The notes beneath the pieces were generated by a model. The model had not been told where the DNA came from. It saw only the letters and a program-made list of their open reading frames with translations, and searched no databases. The translations under genes and the position numbers were made by a program. Positions 1-5,084 of a stretch of DNA of 5,084 bases are shown here, piece after piece; the first letter of the stretch is position 1, and every line of letters starts with the position of its first letter. The DNA comes from Cyclobacteriaceae bacterium. Its GTDB lineage: Bacteria > Bacteroidota > Bacteroidia > Cytophagales > Cyclobacteriaceae. The DNA is taken from positions 1 through 5,084 of the forward strand of contig JAOTYN010000330.1 of assembly GCA_029861825.1 (NCBI GenBank), in the 5' to 3' direction.

Positions 1-873
1 GAACTGGTCCGAGGCGCCACCCGTTGATGAGTATACAAAGCGCTGGCCGTCAATGCTAACGTGAGGACGGGTGCGGTATAGGGTTTGCTCTGACAAAACT
101 GATTTTGCCTGGGTCATGCCGCTTTCTTCCACGGGAACACGCCATACATCCCCCGAGCCCAGAGGTATATTCCGGTTGGACACCAACAGCAATTCTTCAC
201 CATTGGGAAACCAGGTTGGAGTGATGTGCATATCCCATTCGCCAAAATAGAGTCGACTGCTAGGATATTTATGGTCACTGGTAATGGCAATGGCTTCTCC
301 GTCCCACCGGCCATTTTTGATGGGGCGAACATAAACGTTGAAATACCCGCTGGGCTCAGTTGATACATAGGCCACCTTGCTTCCGTCTGGCGAGAATACT
401 GGATCCAGGTAAACCTGTTCATTGTTGGTCAAGACATGAGCTTCTCCACTTTGCACATTGAGGATCTCCAGTTGAATAGACCCACCATTATCATCGGCGG
501 TATAAATAAGCCAATTTCCGTCCGGAGACCAATCCGGAGATGAATGATACTTGGATGAATAAGTCAGTTCATGGGCAATTCCTGTTTGAATGTCTACTTT
601 CCAAATGGATCCGTTCATGGCCAGGCCGATGGAATTTCCCTGGGGATGCCAATCAGGAGCCCAAGGCGTGGAACTAAATGCAGGAGGAATGTAAAAGTTA
701 TGCATATAATTACCTCCTGACCGGGCGGAAGGATATTTCTGATGGATGTTCTGTCCAAAGGTGGCCTGGTGGAATAGAAAATGGAAACAGAATACGAAAA
801 GAATGGTGGACCCAATAGACTTTTTTATGTTTTCAGAGAAGGTTCTTGATGGTAGATAAAATGCAATTCCCAT
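1..873 (-). CDS. Secreted TolB-like (PD40/WD40) beta-propeller protein, N-terminal part; probably a propeller-amidohydrolase fusion
   Basis: An open frame of 291 codons runs without a stop from an ATG at 871-873 to the left edge, so the C-terminus is missing. No earlier start is possible, because an in-frame stop lies at 910-912 with no ATG after it. Residues 17-40 read as a signal peptide (KK, then a hydrophobic stretch ending FGQ), implying export. From about residue 68, propeller blades recur with the PD40 signature: SPDWSPDGNWLIYTAD (112-127), DPVFSPDGSKVAYVS (157-171), TPTWFPNGEELLLVSNR (218-234), and a further blade near 270-283. From memory, the blade spacing and phrases such as GYFNVYVRPI and LGSGDVWRVPVE resemble large exported proteins in which a TolB-like propeller precedes an amidohydrolase domain; that domain would lie outside the window, so the fusion is inferred. 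The upstream gap (874-963) has only a weak promoter-like element. The propeller assignment is firm; enzyme activity is unproven. Confidence 0.88.
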   Translation of the reverse strand, partial: MGIAFYLPSRTFSENIKKSIGSTILFVFCFHFLFHQATFGQNIHQKYPSARSGGNYMHNFYIPPAFSSTPWAPDWHPQGNSIGLAMNGSIWKVDIQTGIAHELTYSSKYHSSPDWSPDGNWLIYTADDNGGSIQLEILNVQSGEAHVLTNNEQVYLDPVFSPDGSKVAYVSTEPSGYFNVYVRPIKNGRWDGEAIAITSDHKYPSSRLYFGEWDMHITPTWFPNGEELLLVSNRNIPLGSGDVWRVPVEESGMTQAKSVLSEQTLYRTRPHVSIDGQRFVYSSTGGASDQF

Positions 874-963
874 AATGATCTGAGCATTTAAAACATGGAG
901 TTCTATAATTTAGGAAAGTTATGCCAAATCCAGCCTCTTACTATTCAAATTAAGGAATGATTC

Positions 964-1164
964 TTACCCCTTACTATCGAAAATAAATACCTTCTCAATG
1001 GGCAGGTTGAATACTCTTGAAATCTCATAGGCAAGTTGTAAGGATGGATTGTATTTACCCTTTTCCAGGAAAACGATGGTTTCCCTTCTCACTTTTACTT
1101 TTTGAGCCAGGTTTTCCTGAGTGAGCTCATGTTTGGCACGAAGCTCCTTAATTCTAGTTCTCAT
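964..1164 (-). CDS. Small XRE/Cro-family helix-turn-helix transcriptional regulator
   Basis: This 66-residue protein is almost entirely one Cro/C1-type helix-turn-helix domain. Residues 15-22 (TQENLAQK) form the first helix of the motif and 26-35 (RRETIVFLEKG) the recognition helix. The conserved tail NPSLQLAYEISRVFNLPIEKVF (39-60, shown here as key residues N39, P40, L44, I48, F52 and F60) is typical of the short stand-alone YozG-like regulators. Its start codon lies inside the end of the upstream membrane-protein gene (11-nt overlap, different frame), so the two are probably translationally coupled and transcribed from the promoter near 1595-1625. With no sensor domain of its own, it may take its signal from the membrane partner; that is inference. 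It probably binds the inverted repeat at 1588-1604 and represses its own unit. DNA binding is near certain from the family; the target is inferred. Confidence 0.93.
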   Translation of the reverse strand: MRTRIKELRAKHELTQENLAQKVKVRRETIVFLEKGKYNPSLQLAYEISRVFNLPIEKVFIFDSKG

Positions 1165-1561
1165 TGGGGACGCCCTGATAGTTGTGATAAAACCAAAATC
1201 CGATATAAAGTATACCCATCCCCACCAAACCCAGGCCTAGGAGGACCTCCACACTAAGACCGCTATCTATGGTGAAAAGTAGGATCATAGTCCATAGATA
1301 AAAAGAGGCCATAAAGGCATTGGCCGCGGCTTTCATTTTGATTTTTCTGCTCAGTTCGTCTTCAGTGGTTATGCCTTTGCTGGCCTTCCTTAGGTGGTTG
1401 ATTACCGTGATAATGCTGAAAAGCGCAATCAACCCCACAACCCCGTAAATAATGAATTCTGGGGTTTGGAGGGTGGCTTCTTTTGAATAGACCAGTACGC
1501 CGGCCGCAAATGAGAGAGTCAAAAAGATGAGTAGCCCTAATATTATTTTATAGTTTTTCAT
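1154..1561 (-). CDS. Four-helix integral membrane protein (DUF2178-like) paired with the XRE regulator
   Basis: This 135-residue protein has four hydrophobic segments, at about residues 5-25, 36-56, 79-98 and 104-125. Between the second and third lies a charged loop (57-78) with the motif TEDELSRKIKMKA. The layout and this loop (an acidic patch, then a basic helix leading into the third segment) recall DUF2178-type membrane proteins, which often sit beside a small XRE regulator. I made that match from memory, so the family name is tentative; the membrane topology is clear. The gene is first in a two-gene unit, and its stop codon lies inside the start region of the regulator gene. No Shine-Dalgarno sequence precedes the ATG, as is usual in Bacteroidota. 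A role as a membrane sensor or as a partner that sequesters the regulator is possible, but the sequence does not show it. Confidence 0.85.
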   Translation of the reverse strand: MKNYKIILGLLIFLTLSFAAGVLVYSKEATLQTPEFIIYGVVGLIALFSIITVINHLRKASKGITTEDELSRKIKMKAAANAFMASFYLWTMILLFTIDSGLSVEVLLGLGLVGMGILYIGFWFYHNYQGVPNEN

Positions 1562-1587
1562 AGTCTTGGTATTGAATGTTATATATA

Positions 1588-1604
1588 TCTAACACAAAGT
1601 TAGA
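1588..1604. promoter_or_regulatory. Perfect inverted repeat over the -7 box; candidate XRE operator
   Basis: TCTAAC-ACAAA-GTTAGA is a perfect 6-bp inverted repeat with a 5-nt spacer. It completely covers the predicted -7 element, so a bound protein would block RNA polymerase. Dyads of this size are the usual targets of dimeric Cro/C1-family proteins, and such a regulator is encoded by the second gene of the unit. Autorepression is inferred from position and symmetry. Confidence 0.5.
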
Positions 1605-1625
1605 AATAATTAACATAAATATCAA
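1595..1625 (-). promoter_or_regulatory. Bacteroidota-type promoter of the membrane protein/XRE unit
   Basis: Read on the minus strand, TAACTTTG (1602 to 1595) matches the -7 consensus TAnnTTTG exactly. A TTG at 1625-1623 sits 20 nt upstream as the -33 element, within the usual spacing for the primary sigma factor of this phylum. Transcription would start around 1588, giving a leader of roughly 25 nt before the ATG at 1561. The -7 box is covered by an inverted repeat, listed separately. Confidence 0.6.
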
Positions 1626-1676
1626 CTGTTATTCAATATTTGGACTCTGGTAAATGTTTACGGCAGTGGTTCCGTA

Positions 1677-1991
1677 TCAGTCGGGAAAGGTCTTCTTCAA
1701 AAACCTCTCAGTCATCACCATTAGCAGCACCAGCAATATTACCACTACTATCTGCGGTATTATGACCGAGGCCCCCAAAAGCAAACAAATGGATCCCGAT
1801 AATAGTCCCAGTATCCCAGCCAGGATCATAAGTAAAGAAGAGTAGCGGTTAGCAGCCTCCCAGGTTTCCTGATTGCGCATAGACCGGCGGGTGCGGTAAC
1901 CATAGATCAAGTTGATCTTTTTCGGCGGAAAAGTATAAAACAGTAAGCCCACTATGGTAATAAGGCCTCCCAGGATAAAATAATATATCAT
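1677..1991 (-). CDS. Short SdpI-family membrane protein
   Basis: This 104-residue protein has three hydrophobic segments, at about residues 3-20, 51-72 and 75-93. The loop after the first contains N27-L-I-Y-G-Y-R-T followed by R36-S-M and E42-T-W-E-A-A-N-R-Y, which I recognise as the signature of the SdpI family (INxxYGYRTxRSM, then ETWxxANRY). SdpI of Bacillus subtilis is about twice as long; there it protects the cell from the SdpC toxin and signals to its repressor. Short forms carrying only this conserved part are common in other bacteria, and their function is mostly unknown. No SdpC-like toxin or ArsR-type SdpR is seen here, so a toxin-immunity role is not supported by context. The gene lies 115 nt upstream of the membrane protein/XRE unit on the same strand, but that unit has its own promoter. 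The ATG at 1991 is preceded by a TATATTTG box. Confidence 0.85.
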   Translation of the reverse strand: MIYYFILGGLITIVGLLFYTFPPKKINLIYGYRTRRSMRNQETWEAANRYSSLLMILAGILGLLSGSICLLLGASVIIPQIVVVILLVLLMVMTERFLKKTFPD

Positions 1992-2016
1992 TAATAAAGA
2001 GGTGTTAGCAATAAAC

Positions 2017-2024
2017 CAAATATA
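2017..2024 (-). promoter_or_regulatory. Candidate -7 box for the SdpI-family gene
   Basis: On the minus strand TATATTTG matches TAnnTTTG and lies 25 nt upstream of the ATG at 1991. No convincing -33 TTG is found at the expected distance, so the call is weak. The box directly abuts the ATG (2025) of the plus-strand CHAT reading frame. Confidence 0.35.
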
Positions 2025-2540
2025 ATGAAAGTTCGATTTAAGTTAACCGATGTTCAATCGGCTGCATGGGGTGTACCGGTGAGGTGGTACGCTTACGAGA
2101 TCTACAGCTGTGAACTGGGATCCAACCTAACGGTGCTTACCGCTTGTGAGACGGGAAAGCCCAGCTACCAGGCGGGTGAGGGTATGATTTCATTGGCGCA
2201 TGCTTTTAATTATGCGGGTAGTGAGAGTTTGCTGACCAGTTTGTGGAAGATCGATGAACAATCGAGTGCGAAAATCGTGGAAATTTTCTACCGCAACCTT
2301 ATAAAGGGTATGGAAAAGGACGAGGCGTTGAGAGCAGCAAAGCTGGCTTACTTGAAGCAGTCCCAGGGCCGCACGGTGCATCCCCAATACTGGGCAGGGC
2401 TGATCATCATGGGAGATGTTTCTCCCTTGGAATTGGATAAGGAAAGGCCATGGTGGCACCTGGTGTTAGGGTTGCTTTTAGTGACAGGGATTATAATAGT
2501 AGTTCGTCAATTTTTGCTCAAAGCCCTGTCAGAGAAGTAA
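2025..2540 (+). CDS. C-terminal half of a membrane-anchored CHAT (caspase-like) protein; 5'-truncated remnant
   Basis: The 171-residue frame matches the second half of a CHAT domain. Residues 22-44 contain YAYEIY and then LTVLTACETG, with the catalytic Cys41. After it come GEGMISLAHAFNYAGS (51-66), SLWKID (72-77), FY (88-89), EALRAAKLAYL (100-110) and HPQYWAGLIIMGD (119-131). A hydrophobic helix at about 143-164 is the C-terminal anchor often seen in Bacteroidota CHAT proteins. CHAT domains are caspase-related cysteine peptidases whose His lies about 50-60 residues before the Cys, usually in an HxxxHG-like motif. That region is absent, as are the TPR repeats that normally precede it. Residues 1-21 do not resemble the family, so homology begins near 2088, which marks a likely deletion or rearrangement junction with the SdpI-gene side. 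The frame itself is undamaged. It is probably a pseudogene, or at best a peptidase-dead fragment. Confidence 0.75.
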   Translation: MKVRFKLTDVQSAAWGVPVRWYAYEIYSCELGSNLTVLTACETGKPSYQAGEGMISLAHAFNYAGSESLLTSLWKIDEQSSAKIVEIFYRNLIKGMEKDEALRAAKLAYLKQSQGRTVHPQYWAGLIIMGDVSPLELDKERPWWHLVLGLLLVTGIIIVVRQFLLKALSEK

Positions 2541-2597
2541 TCCCTTGCTTTTGTGATCAATAATTCCAAACTTCAATTAAACTAAACACATTAAACC

Positions 2598-2888
2598 ATG
2601 CCCACTATTATAGCGCGCCACCAGGTAGGCGATTTCAACACCTGGATGCAAGGTCATCAAGACCGGGTTGACATTTTCTCTCCTGCTATTTCCAGTTTTC
2701 AAACTTTTCAGGATATGGATGATCCAAATTCTGTGATTTTGGTGCTGGAAGTAACAGACCCTGAAAAGTTGCAACAAATAATGGAGGATCCCGCCACTGA
2801 CGCAGCCAAGGAGCGTCATACAGTGTTAGAACCTATCAATATGTATCATCAGGTTGAAGTGCCTGCCAGCATCGGCGAAGAGTCCTAG
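2598..2888 (+). CDS. Small dimeric alpha/beta-barrel-like (ABM-type) protein, function unknown
   Basis: The protein has 96 residues and no signal peptide, so it is cytoplasmic. It starts MPTIIARHQVGDFNTWMQGH, followed by D25-I-F-S, then F34-Q-T-F-Q-D and a beta strand at 45-52 (SVILVLEV). D54-P-E-K-L-Q leads into a helix (55-64), and A69-A-K-E-R-H with a closing strand at 81-88 ends the fold. This strand-helix-strand pattern, with xDFxTWxxGH near the start and a DPNSVxLxLEVTD core, resembles the ferredoxin-like fold of dimeric alpha/beta-barrel proteins (antibiotic-biosynthesis monooxygenase or YCII-like). Many of these are uncharacterised stand-alone proteins of about this size. No catalytic residue can be assigned. 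The ATG at 2598 gives the expected family start. The gene follows the CHAT frame by 57 nt; no strong promoter is visible in that gap, and a functional link is unlikely. Confidence 0.85.
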   Translation: MPTIIARHQVGDFNTWMQGHQDRVDIFSPAISSFQTFQDMDDPNSVILVLEVTDPEKLQQIMEDPATDAAKERHTVLEPINMYHQVEVPASIGEES

Positions 2889-2894
2889 ATGATC

Positions 2895-2936
2895 CCTGGT
2901 CTATAAGAACACGGGCCAGGTGGTTTTGAATTTTTA
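2895..2936 (+). terminator. Possible intrinsic terminator after the ABM-like gene
   Basis: CCTGG (2895-2899) pairs with CCAGG (2916-2920), extended inward by T.G, C-G and T.G pairs around a 10-nt loop. A T-rich stretch follows (tggttttgaattttt). The hairpin begins 6 nt after the stop codon. The stem is short and the T tract is interrupted, so this is only a candidate. Confidence 0.35.
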
Positions 2937-2957
2937 ATTTCTGTTCAAATTGTTTTG
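2925..2957 (+). promoter_or_regulatory. Weak candidate promoter for the thioredoxin/redoxin operon
   Basis: TTTG at 2925-2928 and TTGTTTTG at 2950-2957 (one mismatch to TAnnTTTG) are 21 nt apart, a plausible -33/-7 pair. Transcription would begin near 2964, about 100 nt before the preferred start codon at 3064. The octamer TTTTGAAT occurs in both elements (2924-2931 and 2953-2960). Confidence 0.3.
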
Positions 2958-3063
2958 AATGCAGGAAAAGTCTGTGCTGTGGAGGACCAGTTAAATGCTG
3001 CAGCGAACCTATATCCTTAAAATCGCTATAACAATATCCTATTCGCTCCCGTTTTATGAATAT

Positions 3064-3546
3064 ATGCAAAAAGTGATTTTCTTGCTTTTGGGCTTACTGC
3101 TGGCTCCCAAACCGTCTCAAGAGCCCCCTGTAGAGGTGATCAAGTTTGATACTTTGCAGCATTTAATGAACCGTAACTCTCAGCAGATTGAGGTCATCAA
3201 CTTCTGGGCCACCTGGTGCAAGCCCTGTATTAAAGAGCTACCTTATTTCCAGTCCATTCACCAGCAAATGGGAGATAAGGTAAATGTCACCTTGATTTCC
3301 CTGGATTTTGCAGACCAGCTGGATTCCAAAGTCGTTCCTTTCGTTAAGAAGAAAGGATTAACCGCCAAGGTACTTTTACTGGATGAGATCGACTATAACT
3401 CCTGGATCGATAAGGTTGATCCCAGTTGGACAGGCTCCATCCCGGCGACCCTGGTAATTGACCCTCAAAGCGGACGTAGAAAGTTCGTAGAAGGTGAACT
3501 TAAGCAAGAAGAATTGGAAGAAATTATCAGAGAATTTACCAAATAA
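3064..3546 (+). CDS. TlpA/ResA-like exported thioredoxin-fold thiol-disulfide oxidoreductase
   Basis: From the ATG at 3064 the product has 160 residues. Residues 1-14 (MQKVIFLLLGLLLA) form a short signal peptide or membrane anchor. The thioredoxin fold follows: the strand at 42-49 leads into the active site W51-C52-K53-P54-C55, with E58-L-P-Y just after it, and the cis-proline loop S125-I-P127-A-T lies opposite. Proteins of the TlpA/ResA class act outside the cytoplasmic membrane, reducing or isomerising disulfides, for example during cytochrome c maturation. The partner is not known here. An upstream in-frame ATG at 2995 would add 23 residues before the signal sequence and bury it, so I prefer 3064. 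The redoxin gene follows after 16 nt, and the pair is probably one transcript. Family and active site are clear; the specific substrate is not. Confidence 0.9.
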   Translation: MQKVIFLLLGLLLAPKPSQEPPVEVIKFDTLQHLMNRNSQQIEVINFWATWCKPCIKELPYFQSIHQQMGDKVNVTLISLDFADQLDSKVVPFVKKKGLTAKVLLLDEIDYNSWIDKVDPSWTGSIPATLVIDPQSGRRKFVEGELKQEELEEIIREFTK

Positions 3547-3562
3547 ACAAACCCGAAGAATT

Positions 3563-4171
3563 ATGCTTTATTTACAATCAGCCATTTTAGCTCTGCTCAT
3601 GGTCTTACCCGGAGCAGATATAGCCAACGGATTAAAAGTAGGAGACCAGGCTGTAGATTTCAATTTGAAGAACATCGATGGTAAAATGATCTCGCTGCAG
3701 ACCGACAAGCAAGCAAAAGGCTATATTCTGATATTCACTTGCAACACTTGCCCCTATTCGGTAGCCTATGAGGATCGGATTATTGAGCTGCACCAGAAGT
3801 TTGCTCCTAAAGGATATCCGGTGCTGGCCATCCAACCCAATGACTCCAAGAGATCACCGGGTGACTCCTTTGATAAAATGAAAAAGAGAGCTAAGGACAA
3901 GGGATTTCCCTTCCCTTATCTGTTAGATGAAACCCAGGAAACCACCAGTACCTACGGTGCTACCAATACCCCTCATGTATATGTTTTGAATAAGCAAGCA
4001 GATGAAACATTTAAGATCGAATATATCGGGGCTATTGACAATAATACCCGCCGTGCTGAGGACGCTACAAAGCACTATGTAAAGGCCGCCGTGGAAGGAT
4101 TGCTAAAGGGTCAAAAAGTTGAGACCACCAAGACTAAAGCTATCGGGTGTACCATAAAGTGGTCCAGCTAG
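3563..4171 (+). CDS. Exported AhpC/TSA-type redoxin (thioredoxin-fold) with CxxC motif
   Basis: From the ATG at 3563 the product has 202 residues. Residues 1-22 are a signal peptide, and the mature domain opens with the redoxin signature L24-K-V-G-D-Q-A-V-D-F-N-L (VGDxAxDFxL). The strand ILIFT leads to C60-N-T-C63-P-Y, where typical peroxiredoxins have a peroxidatic Cys. N93-D, then the motif around D101-S-F-D-K-M, follow. The cis-Pro loop is T136-P137-H138. A third cysteine near the end (C196, in IGCTIKW) is, from memory, conserved in this subfamily and could act as a resolving cysteine. The alternative start at 3494 would overlap the previous gene by 53 nt and put 23 hydrophilic residues before the signal peptide, so it is rejected. 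Sitting 16 nt after the TlpA-like gene, it may receive electrons from that thioredoxin. Whether it is a peroxidase or a disulfide reductase cannot be decided from sequence alone. Confidence 0.88.
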   Translation: MLYLQSAILALLMVLPGADIANGLKVGDQAVDFNLKNIDGKMISLQTDKQAKGYILIFTCNTCPYSVAYEDRIIELHQKFAPKGYPVLAIQPNDSKRSPGDSFDKMKKRAKDKGFPFPYLLDETQETTSTYGATNTPHVYVLNKQADETFKIEYIGAIDNNTRRAEDATKHYVKAAVEGLLKGQKVETTKTKAIGCTIKWSS

Positions 4172-4523
4172 GAATTATGAATCATATATGGGAGGGGCTA
4201 TTTTGTTATTTGAAAAGAAGCCAACTCTACCAGTCTCGCCTGCTTTATTTACACGATCGAGAGCACATCGTTTTAATTTCATTATATACTTCCTAAGGTA
4301 TCTCATTCCCTGAGAGAATTCTCTATTGACGGGTAAGTAAAAGGTGAATCAGGTGTGATTATCAGTCGATCAAAATCATGAAGCCACAAGTGCACGCCCA
4401 ATTGGATTTAAATGAGTGCTTTACTCTATAGGCCTGATTATCTGTGGATTCCCCGAGCCTTTTAGTGTAAAGCCTCTGGCATTGCATTAAATAATAATTA
4501 AATTAGGGTAGCAACTCAATATT
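4172..4523. other. 352-nt AT-rich intergenic region without a convincing gene
   Basis: No supported coding or RNA gene is seen. A 39-codon frame from 4177 to 4296 has no recognisable family and no start context. An imperfect hairpin at 4196-4222 (GGCT/AGCC outer stem plus an inner T/A stem) is not followed by a T tract. A 12-bp palindrome at 4313-4324 is listed separately. TGATTATC occurs twice, near 4357 and 4435. The last 80 nt before the next gene are AT-rich, with no clear TAnnTTTG box. Confidence 0.6.
4313..4324. repeat. 12-bp perfect palindrome AGAGAATTCTCT
   Basis: The palindrome is perfect over 12 bp, does not extend further, and lies about 200 nt upstream of the DUF4242-cyclase gene. 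It could be an operator, but a chance occurrence is possible and no regulator is tied to it. Confidence 0.4.
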
Positions 4524-5084
4524 ATGCCCTTATTTATGGATGTGCATCCGGGAGTTAAAGTAACGCTCCAGGAGTTGAAAGCTATGCACTTAGCCGACCT
4601 TGAGGTTCAGGAAAAGTATGGTGTAAAGTATCATAGGTTTTGGCTTAATGAGGAATCCGAAACTGTCTTTTGTCTGATGCATGGGCCTAACAAACAGGCA
4701 TGTATGGCGGTACACGAAGAGGCTCATGGCGGTTTGCCCTGTAATATTATTGAGGTGTTACCTGGAGAATATGAATTTTTTCTGGGGCAATCCAAATTAC
4801 ACGATGAGGATAGGGCTCATTTAACGGAAGAGGTTCCAGATACGGGATTCCGGATTTTCATTCATATTGATACATTGTGTCCCTCATCTGATGCATATTC
4901 ACGTGTAAGAAGCATTATAGGAGAGGCATTAAGTACGTTTAATGGCAGGGAAATAGAACATCTCGGCGAGGGTATTAGGTGTGTGTTTACTTCATCCCTT
5001 CTTGCTGTGGAATTTGCCATTGCGGTTCAGAAAGCTTTGGTGAGAAGCGCGGTTGAAAAGTCTGAAAAAGGTGGTGTACCCATC
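4524..5084 (+). CDS. DUF4242 (nickel-binding-type) domain fused to a nucleotide-cyclase-like domain; C-terminus beyond the window
   Basis: The 187 codons stay open to the right edge. The first 80 residues fit a DUF4242-type ferredoxin-like domain: MPLFMDVH at the start, H22-L-A-D-L-E-V-Q-E-K-Y-G-V-K-Y, F49-C-L, and H64-E-E-A-H68-G, then N74-I-I-E-V. The His residues at 8, 64 and 68 are candidate metal ligands. From about 108, a second domain resembles class III adenylate/guanylate cyclases: strand F109-R-I-F-I-H-I-D116, helix 123-138, then G141-R-E-I-E-H-L-G148-E149-G150 and V154-F, and helix A161-V-E-F-A-I-A-V-Q-K. D116 fits the first metal-binding Asp, while the second (usually GDG) is Glu149, so activity is doubtful. 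An in-frame stop at 4509-4511 with no ATG after it fixes the start. The missing C-terminus may hold an output domain. The first domain is secure, the second fairly so. Confidence 0.85.
   Translation, partial: MPLFMDVHPGVKVTLQELKAMHLADLEVQEKYGVKYHRFWLNEESETVFCLMHGPNKQACMAVHEEAHGGLPCNIIEVLPGEYEFFLGQSKLHDEDRAHLTEEVPDTGFRIFIHIDTLCPSSDAYSRVRSIIGEALSTFNGREIEHLGEGIRCVFTSSLLAVEFAIAVQKALVRSAVEKSEKGGVPI

Noticed and set aside
114..422. 102-codon minus-strand frame inside the propeller gene
   Set aside because: It is an out-of-frame shadow of the 291-codon propeller frame, which has the family motifs.
874..963. TAACTTTC on the minus strand as a -7 box for the propeller gene
   Set aside because: It has one mismatch at the conserved final G, and the nearest upstream TTTG is 24 nt away; too weak to call.
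1659..1676. Short hairpin TACGG/CCGTA one nucleotide after the SdpI-family gene
   Set aside because: The stem is only 5 bp and no T tract follows on the minus strand, so it does not qualify as an intrinsic terminator.
1654..1845. 63-codon plus-strand frame opposite the SdpI-family gene
   Set aside because: It is antisense to a gene with recognisable motifs and has none of its own.
2002..2008. GTGTTAG downstream of the SdpI-gene -7 box, matching half of the XRE operator candidate
   Set aside because: The same heptamer also occurs inside coding sequence at 2463-2469 and 2823-2829, so the match is not specific enough to claim shared regulation.
2995..3063. Upstream in-frame ATG extending the thioredoxin by 23 residues
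   Set aside because: The extension would precede and bury the clear signal peptide that begins at 3064.
4177..4296. 39-codon reading frame after the redoxin gene
   Set aside because: It has no recognisable motif, no start context and no sign of coding bias; most likely chance.

Overview
The window looks like a piece of a Bacteroidota chromosome, most likely from the Cytophagales or a related lineage. Three things point there: the upstream regions lack Shine-Dalgarno sequences, several contain AT-rich elements of the Bacteroidota type (-7 TAnnTTTG with -33 TTG), and the gene families are typical of the phylum (TolB-like propeller protein, CHAT protein with a C-terminal membrane anchor, TlpA-type thioredoxin followed by a redoxin, DUF4242-type protein). 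The assignment rests on recalled family resemblance, not on a search.

Left part, minus strand. Positions 1-873 hold the N-terminal 291 codons of a secreted beta-propeller (TolB/PD40-repeat) protein that continues past the left edge. To its right is a two-gene unit, also on the minus strand: a four-helix membrane protein (1154-1561) overlapping by 11 nt a 66-residue XRE-type DNA-binding protein (964-1164). A well-formed Bacteroidota promoter precedes the unit, and a perfect 6+5+6 inverted repeat covers its -7 box, which suggests autoregulation. Next comes a 104-residue SdpI-family membrane protein (1677-1991).

Middle, plus strand. Positions 2025-2540 encode the C-terminal half of a CHAT (caspase-like) protein with its membrane anchor. 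It keeps the catalytic Cys region but has lost the part carrying the His, so it looks like a truncated remnant. A small protein resembling the dimeric alpha/beta-barrel families follows (2598-2888).

Right part, plus strand. Two exported thiol-redox proteins, a TlpA/ResA-like thioredoxin (WCKPC) and an AhpC/TSA-like redoxin (CNTC), are 16 nt apart and probably form an operon. A 352-nt gap without a convincing gene follows, containing a 12-bp perfect palindrome. The window ends inside a fusion of a DUF4242-like (nickel-binding-type) domain with a nucleotide-cyclase-like domain whose usual GDG motif reads GEG.

No RNA gene, CRISPR array, insertion sequence or prophage signal was seen. No previously undescribed system is clearly demonstrated. 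The items most worth a second look are the membrane protein/XRE pair with its operator, the truncated CHAT gene, and the DUF4242-cyclase fusion.
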